Shown piece by piece: positions 55,081 through 63,985 of a stretch of DNA of 64,000 bases. The stretch comes from Novosphingobium album (ex Liu et al. 2023) (lineage in GTDB: Bacteria; Pseudomonadota; Alphaproteobacteria; Sphingomonadales; Sphingomonadaceae), in contig NZ_JARESE010000062.1 of NCBI RefSeq assembly GCF_029076845.1, positions 1 through 64,000 of the forward strand, read 5' to 3'. How positions within the stretch are numbered: position 1 is the stretch's first letter; each line of letters begins with the position of its first letter. The translations under genes were made by a program, and so were the position numbers. Below the pieces are notes generated by a model. The model saw nothing but the letters and a program-made list of their open reading frames with translations, was not told the DNA's origin and did not search any database.

Positions 55081-57285
55081 ATGAATTTCGACCTTACCGA
55101 CGAACAGGAAATGATGCGCGACACCTTCGCGCGGTTTCTCGACGAGAATTCGAGCACCGTGCGCGTGCGCAAGGCTATCGAGACCGGCGGCTTCGATCCG
55201 GCGCTGTGGTCGGGCCTGGCCGAGCTGGGCGCTTTCGCGATGCGCGTGCCCGAAGCGGCCGGCGGCATGGAGCTGGGCCTGTTCGACGCGGCGCTGCTGA
55301 TGGAAGAGGCCGGCCGCACGCTGGTTTCCGGGCCGCTGGCCGAAGCGCTGGTGGCCGCGCGCCTGCTGGGCCAGATCGGTGAGCAAGGCGAACTGCTCGA
55401 ACGCCTGATCGCGGGCGAGGCGGTCGTCTCGATCGCGTTGCGCGACATGGCGACGCAGCCCGTCCAGTGGATCGCCGGGGGCAGCGTCGCCGAAGCGGTG
55501 ATCGCGCGCAACGGCGATGCCGTGGTGCTGGTCACGGTGCCCGAGGCCGCGCGCCGGGGCGAGGACAACCTGGCCAGCACGCCGCTGGCCGAGATCGACC
55601 TGGGCGCGCTGGAAGCCACGACGCTGGGCACCGGCGCGGAAGCGCTGGCCGCCTTCGCCGCGGGGATCGAGGAGTGGAAGCTGTACATCGCCATCGGCCT
55701 TTCCGGGATGGGCCGCCAGGCGCTCAAGCTCGCGGCCGAATATGCCTGCGAACGCAAGGCCTTCGGCCAGTTCATCGGCACGTTCCAGGGCATCTCGCAC
55801 CCGCTCGCCGATCTGCTGTGCGATATCGACGGCGCCAAGTTCCTGGTGTGGAAGGCGATCCGCGACATCTTCGACGATGCCCCCACCGCCGGCGCGGCCA
55901 TCTCGATCGCGTTCTGGTGGGCCAGCGACGCCGCCGCCCGCGCCGTGGCGCAGGGCCTGCACACTTTCGGCGGCTATGGCCTCACCACCGAATACGACAT
56001 CCACCTGTACAACTTGCGCGCCAAGGCCTGGCCGCTGGTCGCGGGCGATCCCGTCCTCTCGCTGGAGGAAGCCGGCCGCCGGCTCTACGCGGGCGAGGCC
56101 GCGACGCTGCCGGCATCGGGCGATGTTCCGATCGACTTCGATCTCGGCCCGGAAGCGGCGGCGATCGTTCAGGAGATCAACGCGCTGTTCGACGCGAACG
56201 TCACGCCCGAAATGCGCGAGAAGTTCCACTATTCGTGGGAAGGCTACGTTCCCGAGGTGCACAAGCTGCTGGCCGAGAACAAGCTGCTGTTCCCCGGCCT
56301 GCCCGAGGAACTGAGCGGACGCAACATCCCCGCCTATGCCAAGATCGCCGCGCTCGGCGCCTTCGAGCAGAACGGCTACAATACACCTGCCGCCAATGTC
56401 GCCGGCATGGTCGCGATGATCATCCACAAGTGCGGCAGCGAGGAGCTGAAGGCCGAAGTGCTGCCGCGCATCATCAATGGCGATGCGCTGTGCAGCCTTG
56501 GCTATACCGAGCCCGGATCGGGTTCGGACGTCTTCGCCGCGCAGACCAAGGCCACGCCCGAAGGCAATGGCTGGCGGATCGACGGGACCAAGATGTTCAC
56601 CTCCGGCGCCAACCTGGCCGACTATGTCCTGATGCTCACGCGCACCAACCCGGACGTGCCCAAGCACAAGGGCCTGACGATGTTCATCGTCCCGCTCAAG
56701 ACCGAGGGCGTGACGATCCAGCCCGTCTATACGTTCCAGGACGAGCGCACGAACATCACCTTCTATGATGGCGTGCACATCCCTGATTCCTGGCGGCTGG
56801 GCGATGTCGATGGCGGCGTGAAGACGATGAGCGCCGCGCTCGAACTCGAACACGGCGGCGGCTTCTCCAAGGTCATCAAGCAGATGCTTCATGCCGCCGA
56901 GGATCTGTGTCGCGAGATCGTGGCGGACGGCAAGCCGCTGATCGAGCACACCCAGGCGCAAGTGCGCCTGGCCCGCACCACGGCGAACCTGTGGATGTCC
57001 GACATGCTGACCTACCGGGCGCAATGGGCCAGCGTAGAGAAGAAGCCGAACCACGCCTTCGGCCCCATGTCGAAGATGTTCTCTTCCGAGAAGTTCCTCA
57101 GCGACTCGCGCGATCTGCTCGATCTGACCGCGCCGGTCTCGCTGTCGAAGCGCACTGGGCCGGCCGGCTTCCTCAACCAGTGCTATCGCCATGCCGCGGG
57201 CACGACGATCTATGGCGGGTCGAGCGAGGTCCACCGCTCGATGGTCGCCGAGCGCGGCCTCAACCTGCCCCGCACGCGCGCCTGA
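55081..57285 (+). CDS. Fused two-domain acyl-CoA dehydrogenase (FadE34-like)
   Basis: A 734-residue protein made of two tandem acyl-CoA dehydrogenase units. The first (about 1-340: FDLTDEQEMMRDTFARFLDE, then GRQALKLAAEYACERKAFGQ) is followed at about residue 380 by a second (ELSGRNIPAYAKIAALGAFE, LGYTEPGSGSDVFAAQTKAT, TIYGGSSEVHRSMVAERGLN). The second keeps the FAD/substrate motifs; the first is more divergent. Single-chain fusions of this size are known from steroid side-chain oxidation (FadE34 type). It is co-directional with an enoyl-CoA hydratase gene 18 bases downstream, giving two successive beta-oxidation steps. Confidence 0.88.
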   Translation: MNFDLTDEQEMMRDTFARFLDENSSTVRVRKAIETGGFDPALWSGLAELGAFAMRVPEAAGGMELGLFDAALLMEEAGRTLVSGPLAEALVAARLLGQIGEQGELLERLIAGEAVVSIALRDMATQPVQWIAGGSVAEAVIARNGDAVVLVTVPEAARRGEDNLASTPLAEIDLGALEATTLGTGAEALAAFAAGIEEWKLYIAIGLSGMGRQALKLAAEYACERKAFGQFIGTFQGISHPLADLLCDIDGAKFLVWKAIRDIFDDAPTAGAAISIAFWWASDAAARAVAQGLHTFGGYGLTTEYDIHLYNLRAKAWPLVAGDPVLSLEEAGRRLYAGEAATLPASGDVPIDFDLGPEAAAIVQEINALFDANVTPEMREKFHYSWEGYVPEVHKLLAENKLLFPGLPEELSGRNIPAYAKIAALGAFEQNGYNTPAANVAGMVAMIIHKCGSEELKAEVLPRIINGDALCSLGYTEPGSGSDVFAAQTKATPEGNGWRIDGTKMFTSGANLADYVLMLTRTNPDVPKHKGLTMFIVPLKTEGVTIQPVYTFQDERTNITFYDGVHIPDSWRLGDVDGGVKTMSAALELEHGGGFSKVIKQMLHAAEDLCREIVADGKPLIEHTQAQVRLARTTANLWMSDMLTYRAQWASVEKKPNHAFGPMSKMFSSEKFLSDSRDLLDLTAPVSLSKRTGPAGFLNQCYRHAAGTTIYGGSSEVHRSMVAERGLNLPRTRA

Positions 57286-57303
57286 GCCGGGAAAGACCAG
57301 ACC

Positions 57304-58128
57304 ATGACCGAAGAAGCACCACACCTGCTGACCGAGGACCGCGAAGGCATCCTCATCGCCACGCTCAACCGGCCGGACAAGCTCAACGCGATCAGCCGGC
57401 AGATGATGGACCTGCTGACCGAGGCGGTGCTGCGGTTCCGCGATACGCCGGAACTGAAAGTCATGCTGATCCGTTCGGCGGGGCGCTATTTCAGCTCCGG
57501 CGCGGACTTGCGCGGTGGCCAGCAGAACATCGTCTCGCCCACCGCGATCAGCACTACCGCGCGCGGCATCCGCGAGAACCATCGCCTCAATCTCAACAAC
57601 ATGCAGCAGCTGTGGGATGAGATGGAGCACATCGAAAAGCCCTTCGTCGTGGCGCATCACGCGATGTGCGTGGGCGGCGGGCTGGAGATGAGCCTTTCGT
57701 GCGATTTCCGCCTTGCCGCCAAGAGCGCGGGCTATGCCTTCCCCGAAGGGCTGTTCGGCGTGCTGCCGGCCTCCAGCGGCGTCTCGCGCCTCACCCGCAT
57801 CTGCGGGCCGCACTGGGCGCGCTGGCTGATCATGGCGAACAGGAAGGCCGATGCCGACATGGCCTTCACCATGGGCCTGGTCCATCAGGTCTACCCGGAC
57901 GAGACTTTCGCGGAGGAAGTCATGGAGTTCTGCCGCCATCTGGCCAAGCAGAACGGCGAGCAGATGGGCGCGGCCAAGATCGCCATCGAGATGTGCCACG
58001 AAGTCGGCCGCGACACCGCGCGCCATGTGGAGCGCATGGCCAACAGCGCGCTCATGCTCAACCCCGATTACATCAAGGGCATGGAAGAATACCTCAAGGG
58101 CGTGGGTGGCAAGGGCAACAAGGGCTGA
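57304..58128 (+). CDS. Enoyl-CoA hydratase/isomerase
   Basis: A 274-residue crotonase. The signature AGRYFSSGADLRGGQ holds the first oxyanion-hole strand and HAMCVGGGLEMSLSCDFRLA the second; YAFPEGLFGVLPASSGVSRL follows. An Asp/Glu of the active site is expected in the PEGLFGVLP region. It is translated 18 bases after the fused acyl-CoA dehydrogenase and should act on its enoyl-CoA product. Convergent with the TetR gene, 33 bases between stops. Confidence 0.92.
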   Translation: MTEEAPHLLTEDREGILIATLNRPDKLNAISRQMMDLLTEAVLRFRDTPELKVMLIRSAGRYFSSGADLRGGQQNIVSPTAISTTARGIRENHRLNLNNMQQLWDEMEHIEKPFVVAHHAMCVGGGLEMSLSCDFRLAAKSAGYAFPEGLFGVLPASSGVSRLTRICGPHWARWLIMANRKADADMAFTMGLVHQVYPDETFAEEVMEFCRHLAKQNGEQMGAAKIAIEMCHEVGRDTARHVERMANSALMLNPDYIKGMEEYLKGVGGKGNKG

Positions 58129-58161
58129 GGTCCACCGCCCAGGCGGGGCGCAGGCGCCGGA

Positions 58162-58914
58162 TCAACCCGGCTCGGCCCCCGTCGCCACGCGGGCGCGCAT
58201 ATCGCGAATGGCGAATTCGAGCAGGCGCGCGCTCGGCTCCAGATAGCGTTCGGGCCGCTCGATGTTCATCTCGATCAGGCGCGGCAGTTGCCGGTCGGTC
58301 ACGATGGTGAACGAACGCTCGATCCCCGTCATCAGCAAGGTCGCCATCGAAAGCGCCGCGCCGCCCGGTTCGAGCGTGGCGTTCATCTGACGCACCAGCA
58401 GATCGACGATCGGCCGCGCCGCGTCGATCCGTCGCATCATCATGCGGCGGTCGCGATGATCGGAAATCGTGTTGCGCAAGTGCAGCAGGCGCGAATGGCG
58501 CACCCAGAAGGCATGGTAGGCGAACACGAAAGCATAGCAGCGCTCATAGATCTCGTCGTCCGGCCAATGGGGACGCAACTGCGCGAGATAGGCCGCTTCG
58601 GCCGAGGCAGCGACAGGCTCCAGGATCGCGATGATCAGCTCGGTCAGGTCGGAGAAATAGTTGTAGAGCGAGGTCATCCGCAGCGATGCGCGCTGGGCGA
58701 CGGCGCTGAGCGTGATCATCTCCTCTTCGCTGGATTCGATCAGCTCGATCGCCGCGGCCAGAATGCGCTCGCGCGTTTCCCGCCCCTTGGGACCGAGCCG
58801 CTGGCCATTGAGGTTGTGGCTGACGAGATTGGCCCCGGTGCCAGTCGCAATGCCCGGCGCCGGGGGAAAGAGCGGCTTCCCCCCGGCCTTCCTGACCGCT
58901 TCCTTGCTCGCCAC
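58162..58914 (-). CDS. TetR-family transcriptional regulator
   Basis: A 250-residue repressor. The HTH lies at about residues 48-95: RILAAAIELIESSEEEMITL, then SAVAQRASLRMTSLYNYFSD, the TetR signature, preceded by a 45-residue extension. I set the start at GTG 58914, 11 bases after the aldehyde dehydrogenase stop; no better start is visible before the HTH. It ends the SDR-ALDH-TetR run, which it probably regulates, perhaps with the adjacent beta-oxidation genes. Confidence 0.82.
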   Translation of the reverse strand: MASKEAVRKAGGKPLFPPAPGIATGTGANLVSHNLNGQRLGPKGRETRERILAAAIELIESSEEEMITLSAVAQRASLRMTSLYNYFSDLTELIIAILEPVAASAEAAYLAQLRPHWPDDEIYERCYAFVFAYHAFWVRHSRLLHLRNTISDHRDRRMMMRRIDAARPIVDLLVRQMNATLEPGGAALSMATLLMTGIERSFTIVTDRQLPRLIEMNIERPERYLEPSARLLEFAIRDMRARVATGAEPG

Positions 58915-58925
58915 CGGCGCGAAGC

Positions 58926-60416
58926 TCAGGCCGGCTGTGCCTGCCCGACCGGCCAGGCCAGCATCTTGACGTCGGTATATTCCTCGATCCCCTCGACGCC
59001 CCATTCGCGGCCGATGCCGCTGGCCTTGTAGCCGCCGAAGGGAATGTCGCCGGCAATGCACATGCCGTTGTTCACGCTGACCGAGCCGGTGCGAACGCGC
59101 TTGGCGACCCGCACTGCGCGCTCATGATCGCCCGAGCTGACGCCGCCCGAAAGGCCATAGCTGCTTTCGTTGGCGATGCGCACGGCATCGTCATCGTCCT
59201 CGAAGGGAATGACCACGAGCACCGGCCCGAAGATCTCTTCCTGGGCGATGCGCATGTCGTTGGTCACGTCGACGAAGCAGGTCGGCTCGATGAAATAGCC
59301 GCCGCCCTTGTCCGGGCGGGCATGGCCGCCGACCAGCAGCGTCGCGCCTTCTTCCTTGCCCAGCTCGATATAGCTCATCACGCGGTCCATCTGGCGCTTG
59401 GAGATGACCGGGCCCATGATGTGCGCGGGATTGTCGACGTCACCCCAGTTGTCGCCGAACTGGCCATAGGCGCCCTTGAGGATCGCCTTGGCCTCTTCAT
59501 AGCGGCTGCGGGGAACGAGCAGGCGCGATTGCACGGCGCAGCCCTGGCCGGCATGGAACACCAGCATGGTCATGCCCACTTCCATCGCGAAGTTGGGCGC
59601 ATCGTCGAGCACGATCTTGGCCGATTTGCCGCCCAGTTCCAGGAACACGCGCTTCAGCGTGGCCGCGCCCTGCTCCATGATGCGCTTGCCGACGCCGGTG
59701 GAGCCGGTGAACGAGATCAGGTCGACGCGCGGATCGGTGACGAGCATCTCGCCCGCCAGCGCCGGATCGGCGCCGAACACCACGTTGATCACGCCATCGG
59801 GGAAGCCCGCTTCCTTCGCCAGCTCGCCAAAGATGGCGCCCATGCCCGGCGTGTTGGGCGCGGGCTTGAGGATCACCGTGCAGCCCGCGAGCAGCGCCGC
59901 GACGACCTTGCCGATGTTGACATAGAGCGGCACGTTCCAGGGCGTGATCGCGCCGACCACGCCAACCGGCTCGCGCACGCCAACCCGCTTGTGGATCGAA
60001 CCGAAGGCTTCCTTCTCGCCATAGTCCTTTTCCCATTCGACCTTGGGGAAGACCGCGAGGTAATCGTCCCAGCCATCGAGCGCCATGTTGACGTGGGCGC
60101 GGAACACCGCGCCTTGCGCGGCGCCGGCTTCGTGCACCGCCAGCGCGGCCAGGCGATCGCGGTTCTGCTCGAACAGCTCGCGATACTTCTTGACCAGCTC
60201 GAAGCGGGTCTGGCGGTTCTCGTCCGAACCCCAGTTGGTCTCGTCGAAGGCGCGGCGCGCGGCGGCGATCGCCTCGTTCACGTCCTCGGCGCTGGCATCG
60301 GCCGCCTTGCCCACCACTTCGCCGGTCCAGGGGCTGATGATGTCATAAGTCCGCCCGCCGGCCGCGTCGCGCAGCTTGCCGTCGATGAAAAGCTTGGCGT
60401 CGGGAAGAGTGGTCAT
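58926..60416 (-). CDS. Aldehyde dehydrogenase
   Basis: An NAD(P)-dependent aldehyde dehydrogenase of 496 residues from ATG 60416, which has AAGGATAG just upstream; ATG 60455 overlapping the previous stop (ATGA) would add 13 residues. The catalytic Cys is in FHAGQGCAVQSR, the general base Glu in FLELGGKSAK, and the cofactor motif in ISFTGSTGVGKRI; PWNVPLYVNIGKVVAALLAG is typical. It would oxidise an aldehyde intermediate to an acid. It is between an SDR and a TetR gene on the same strand. Confidence 0.92.
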   Translation of the reverse strand: MTTLPDAKLFIDGKLRDAAGGRTYDIISPWTGEVVGKAADASAEDVNEAIAAARRAFDETNWGSDENRQTRFELVKKYRELFEQNRDRLAALAVHEAGAAQGAVFRAHVNMALDGWDDYLAVFPKVEWEKDYGEKEAFGSIHKRVGVREPVGVVGAITPWNVPLYVNIGKVVAALLAGCTVILKPAPNTPGMGAIFGELAKEAGFPDGVINVVFGADPALAGEMLVTDPRVDLISFTGSTGVGKRIMEQGAATLKRVFLELGGKSAKIVLDDAPNFAMEVGMTMLVFHAGQGCAVQSRLLVPRSRYEEAKAILKGAYGQFGDNWGDVDNPAHIMGPVISKRQMDRVMSYIELGKEEGATLLVGGHARPDKGGGYFIEPTCFVDVTNDMRIAQEEIFGPVLVVIPFEDDDDAVRIANESSYGLSGGVSSGDHERAVRVAKRVRTGSVSVNNGMCIAGDIPFGGYKASGIGREWGVEGIEEYTDVKMLAWPVGQAQPA

Positions 60417-60451
60417 CGTGCTATCCTTATCGAGAGTCGTGGCGGCGTCGG

Positions 60452-61186
60452 TCATGGTCTGCGGGCCTCAATGGAAACGTGAGTGATGCGAACATCGGGC
60501 GAGCAGTCGATCACGGTGCGGAACGCGTCGGTCACCGAATTGACGTGCGAGATCGGCCGTTCCCTGAGGTTGAGGCCGTTCATGGCGCTGCCCTGGGCAA
60601 AGCGCATCGCGACCTCGGGATCCCAGCCCGTCTGCTTGCCTTCCTCGAACATCTGGCCGGCGCGGATCAGGCACACGCGGATTCCCGCGCTGTCCAGCTC
60701 GCGCGACAGGTTCTCGGTCAGCTTTTCCAGCCCCGCCTTCGAGCACTGGTAAAGCGAGAGCATCGCGAAGGGCTGCACCACGGATTCGCTGCCGACATTG
60801 ATGATGCATCCGCCCGCCCGCATCATCGGGATGGCCGAGCGGCAGCAGTAGATCGGGCCGGCAAGATTGATCGCGAGGATCGACTGGATCTGGTCGTCGC
60901 GCGCCTCGGCGATGGTGAAAGGCTCGAAGATCGCCGCGTTGTTGATCAGCACGTCGATCGTCGGATGACGCTCGCCAATCGTGGCGAAGGCGGCGCGCAC
61001 GGAATCGGGCGAGGCGACATCGCATTCCACCGCGAAGTGCGGTTCGCCCAGCTCCTTCGCCAGCGCATCGACCTTGGAGAAGGTGCGGCCAAGCAGGATC
61101 ACCGTTTCGCCCTCGCTGGCAAAGCGCCGCGCCAGGGCACGCCCCAAACCCACGCCCGCGCCGGTGATCACGATTGTCCTGCCCAC
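60452..61186 (-). CDS. SDR family oxidoreductase
   Basis: A 244-residue short-chain dehydrogenase. The Rossmann motif TGAGVGLG is at residues 8-15, NNAA at 82-85, and the active-site Ser133, Tyr146 and Lys150 (YQCSK) are present. I chose GTG 61186 because GGAGG lies immediately upstream and the Rossmann fold starts there; the frame is open 16 codons more. It is the first gene of the SDR-ALDH-TetR run. It likely oxidises an alcohol whose aldehyde or ketone continues in the pathway. Confidence 0.87.
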   Translation of the reverse strand: MGRTIVITGAGVGLGRALARRFASEGETVILLGRTFSKVDALAKELGEPHFAVECDVASPDSVRAAFATIGERHPTIDVLINNAAIFEPFTIAEARDDQIQSILAINLAGPIYCCRSAIPMMRAGGCIINVGSESVVQPFAMLSLYQCSKAGLEKLTENLSRELDSAGIRVCLIRAGQMFEEGKQTGWDPEVAMRFAQGSAMNGLNLRERPISHVNSVTDAFRTVIDCSPDVRITHVSIEARRP

Positions 61187-61308
61187 GTATCCTCCCACTG
61201 TGCTTGATTGCTTGCGTGTGATTTCCAGTACCACGACGGCGAGGCAAGCGCGAGCCTATCGCGCCCGCGATAGTTGCCCCGCGCCGGCCCGCCAGGCCGC
61301 GGAAAAGC

Positions 61309-61743
61309 TCAGGTTTCGGCGCCCGGATTGCGCGTCAGGTTGGCGCGGATCTTCTCCAGCGTGGCGTAGAGCTGCCGGCGTTCCGCCTCGCCGACGCCGT
61401 CCAGCGCGTGCTCGTAAGTCTCGTTCGCGCAAGGCCGCAGCTTGTCGAGCAGATCGGCGCCCCGCCCGGTGAGATAGAGCCGCCAGGCCCTCCGGTCGGC
61501 CGGATCGGGCCGCCGCTCGACAAGCTGGGCTTCCTGCATCCGGTCGATCATGCGCCCGGCGGTGACAGGCTCCACTTCCAGGATATCGGCAAGGCCGCCC
61601 TGCTTGATCCCCTCGTTGCGCATCAGCACGCTGAGCACTTGCCATTGCGGCCGGGTTACGCCGATCCCCCGCGCCCTTTCATCGAAAGAGCGCCGCAACA
61701 GGCGCGCGACTTGCGCCAGCATCGTGCCGATATTGCCGTCCAT
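61309..61743 (-). CDS. MarR-family transcriptional regulator
   Basis: A 144-residue MarR repressor: VTRPQWQVLSVLMRNEGIKQ, then LADILEVEPVTAGRMIDRMQ and the wing ERRPDPADRRAWRLYLTGRG. It is upstream of the SDR-ALDH-TetR genes on the same strand, with 122 bases between. A near-perfect inverted repeat directly before its ATG suggests autoregulation. It resembles the MarR at 41171-41662 in the wing but is not a close copy. Confidence 0.9.
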   Translation of the reverse strand: MDGNIGTMLAQVARLLRRSFDERARGIGVTRPQWQVLSVLMRNEGIKQGGLADILEVEPVTAGRMIDRMQEAQLVERRPDPADRRAWRLYLTGRGADLLDKLRPCANETYEHALDGVGEAERRQLYATLEKIRANLTRNPGAET

Positions 61744-61751
61744 GGCGGTGA

Positions 61752-61773
61752 AATAATAAGAGTGCTTACTATT
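61752..61773. promoter_or_regulatory. AT-rich inverted repeat before the MarR start
   Basis: AATAATAAG (61752-61760) and CTTACTATT (61765-61773) are inverted with 8 of 9 matches and a 4-base centre, eight bases upstream of the MarR ATG (61743). It is a striking AT-rich patch in GC-rich DNA and a likely MarR operator overlapping the promoter. Confidence 0.45.
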
Positions 61774-61828
61774 TGCCAGCGCAAAACACCGCCCCTGCCG
61801 GGCTTTCGCGCCGTTCCGGCGAAAAAAG

Positions 61829-62251
61829 TCAGCCCTCGGGCCGGTCGATCTCCATGATCAGCCGGGTCAGCTTCTGCTCGGCGATCTTCCAGCCCTCGCC
61901 AGTGCGGACATAGCGCTCGTCATAATGGCCATAGCCGGTGAGCGCGAACTCGTCCTTCACCACGCGGTCCTGCATCGCCCAGATGACATGCGCCTCGTCG
62001 CCCGCCAGCCGGATCTGCGGCGAATGGATCTGATGCGCCGTCTTCGCATTGGCCAGCGCGCCGCGCACCGAAGCGACGAACGCCTCGCGCCCGGTGGCGA
62101 CATTGCCGCCGCTGCCCGTGGTGTCGATCACGCAATCCTCGGTGAAAAGCTGCTTCCAGCCTTCCCAGTCCTTGGTGTCGAGCAGGCGGCAATAGTCCGC
62201 CTTGAGATTGCAGATCGCCAGCCAGTCGGCGAAATCGGGAGTGGCGGTCAT
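61829..62251 (-). CDS. SnoaL-like/NTF2-like protein
   Basis: A 140-residue protein of the SnoaL/NTF2-like alpha+beta cone fold: AICNLKADYCRLLDTKDWEG, then LFTEDCVIDTTGSGGNVATG and GYGHYDERYVRTGEGWKIAE. Members act as small hydratases, isomerases or cyclases, or bind ligands. I chose ATG 62251 because GGAGG lies six bases upstream; ATG 62257 is too close to it. It lies 27 bases downstream of the acyl-CoA synthetase gene on the same strand, so they are co-transcribed. Confidence 0.85.
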   Translation of the reverse strand: MTATPDFADWLAICNLKADYCRLLDTKDWEGWKQLFTEDCVIDTTGSGGNVATGREAFVASVRGALANAKTAHQIHSPQIRLAGDEAHVIWAMQDRVVKDEFALTGYGHYDERYVRTGEGWKIAEQKLTRLIMEIDRPEG

Positions 62252-62278
62252 GGTCATCCTCCGCGCCCGCGCCGGACG

Positions 62279-63985
62279 CTAGCCGGCCAGCGCTTCAAGC
62301 CGCGCGGCGGCCAGCTTGCGCAGTTCGGCGGTCTTGATCTTGGCGCTGCCGGTGGTCTCCAGCTCGCTCTCCTCGACGAAGAGCACGCGGCGCGGCACCT
62401 TGTAGCTGGCCAGCTTCTCCCTGGCGAAGCCGCGAATGCTCTCGGCGTCGGGCCGGGTGCCTTCCAGCGGCACGATGCAGGTGACGACCAGTTCGCCCAG
62501 CAGCTCGTCGGGCACGCCCACCGTCTGCGACACCTTGACCTCGGGATGCTCGCGGATCACCGCGTCGATCTCCAGCGGCGAGACGTTGGCGCCGCCGGTC
62601 TTGATGATGTCGTTGAGCCGGCCTTCCCAGTGCAGCCGTCCCTGCTCGTCGATGAAGCCGCCGTCGGCGGTGCGCAGGAAGCCGTCCTCGTCGAGCGATT
62701 CGTCCAGCGGGATGCCGATATAGCCCAGCATCAGCGTCGGGCCCTTGACCGCGATCTCGCCACGCTCGCCCAGCGGCAGCGTCGCGCCGGTCATCGGCTC
62801 GACGATCTTGATGGTCGAGCCGGCGGTGGGGATGCCGTGGCTGTCGCCGGCCACTTCGGGCGGCGTTCCCACCGGGAAGACCGAGATCAGCGTGAACGTC
62901 TCGGTATTGCCATAGGCCTGCGCCGGCTCGCGCCAGGTGCTGTGGATCGTGGGGTGCTGCGCGATCGGCATGAACATGTCGACATAGCGCATGGCGGACA
63001 GATCGGCGCTCGCGTAATTGGGCGCATCGGCCAGCTGCGGCCACTGGTGCGGCCAGGCGAGCGGCATCGTCGCCTTTTCCTTGTCCATCAGGTCCAGCGC
63101 CTCGGCCGGATCGAACCAGCGCTGGAGCAGCAGCGTGCCGCCGCTGGACAGCGTGCCGCCCAGCGCCATGGTGAAATTGCCCGACCAGAAGAAGCCGTTG
63201 GCCGACCAGGTGCGCGGCGGCGCGGCCGGATCGATGGCATACCACTTCGGCCAGCGCCACAGCTGCAGGCAGACGCCGCGATGCGCGCTGAGAATGCCCT
63301 TGGCCTTGCCGGTGGAGCCCGAGGAGAACAACAGGATGCCCGGATCGGCCGGCGCCACGCAATCGGCGGCGGCCAGCACCAGATCGGGCGAGACGGCCTT
63401 GCCGCGCGCGAGGAAATCCGCCCAGCCCTCGATCGTGCCCAGCGGCTCGGGGTCGATCGTCGCGATATGGCGCAGGAACGGGAACATGGTGGAAGCCAGC
63501 TCGCCCACCGGCGCGGTCGCCACCGTGGGTTCCAACTCGACGAGCATCCGGGCGAAGTCCTTCTTGAGGACATGACGCTCTATCAGCAGCACCGATACGC
63601 CCGAGGCCCGCAGCACCACTTCCATCTCGGCCGGGGTGTAGAACGTGCTGATCGGCGTCGCGACGCCGCCCGCCAGCGCCGCGCCGAACACGCTGGCGAG
63701 GAATTCGTGGCGGTTGGTCATGATGATGCCGACGCGCGTGCCCTTGCCCACGCCCAGTGCGACGAGCGAGCGGGCCACGTCCATCGCCCGCTCGTAAAGC
63801 TCGGCGTAAGTCCAGCGCACAGCCTTGCCGTCAAGGTGGATCACCGCCGCCTCGCGCGGGCCATAGCGCTCGGCGATCTCGCGCACATAGCCGCCCAGCG
63901 TCAGCGCGCCGACGCCTGCTTCCTCGGCGAGCGGGATGCCGTGCGCCACGGACATCCCGTCAACGATCCTGACCGAACCTGTCAT
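62279..63985 (-). CDS. Acyl-CoA synthetase (AMP-binding)
   Basis: A 568-residue adenylate-forming ligase. The A3 motif is ILLFSSGSTGKAKGILSAHR; AYGNTETFT marks A5; GRLNDIIKTGGANVSPLEID is the hinge; and the C-terminal SAKIKTAELRKL carries the catalytic Lys. The ATG at 63985 is preceded by GAGGT; a GTG three bases earlier is also in frame. It activates a carboxylic acid with CoA and is the second such ligase of the region. Its first codons lie at the right end of the window, so further upstream genes cannot be seen. Confidence 0.92.
   Translation of the reverse strand: MTGSVRIVDGMSVAHGIPLAEEAGVGALTLGGYVREIAERYGPREAAVIHLDGKAVRWTYAELYERAMDVARSLVALGVGKGTRVGIIMTNRHEFLASVFGAALAGGVATPISTFYTPAEMEVVLRASGVSVLLIERHVLKKDFARMLVELEPTVATAPVGELASTMFPFLRHIATIDPEPLGTIEGWADFLARGKAVSPDLVLAAADCVAPADPGILLFSSGSTGKAKGILSAHRGVCLQLWRWPKWYAIDPAAPPRTWSANGFFWSGNFTMALGGTLSSGGTLLLQRWFDPAEALDLMDKEKATMPLAWPHQWPQLADAPNYASADLSAMRYVDMFMPIAQHPTIHSTWREPAQAYGNTETFTLISVFPVGTPPEVAGDSHGIPTAGSTIKIVEPMTGATLPLGERGEIAVKGPTLMLGYIGIPLDESLDEDGFLRTADGGFIDEQGRLHWEGRLNDIIKTGGANVSPLEIDAVIREHPEVKVSQTVGVPDELLGELVVTCIVPLEGTRPDAESIRGFAREKLASYKVPRRVLFVEESELETTGSAKIKTAELRKLAAARLEALAG

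Noticed and set aside
54910..58026. A 1038-codon open frame antisense to the acyl-CoA dehydrogenase and hydratase genes
   Set aside because: It is the shadow of two clearly conserved genes and has the same biased composition as other antisense frames here.
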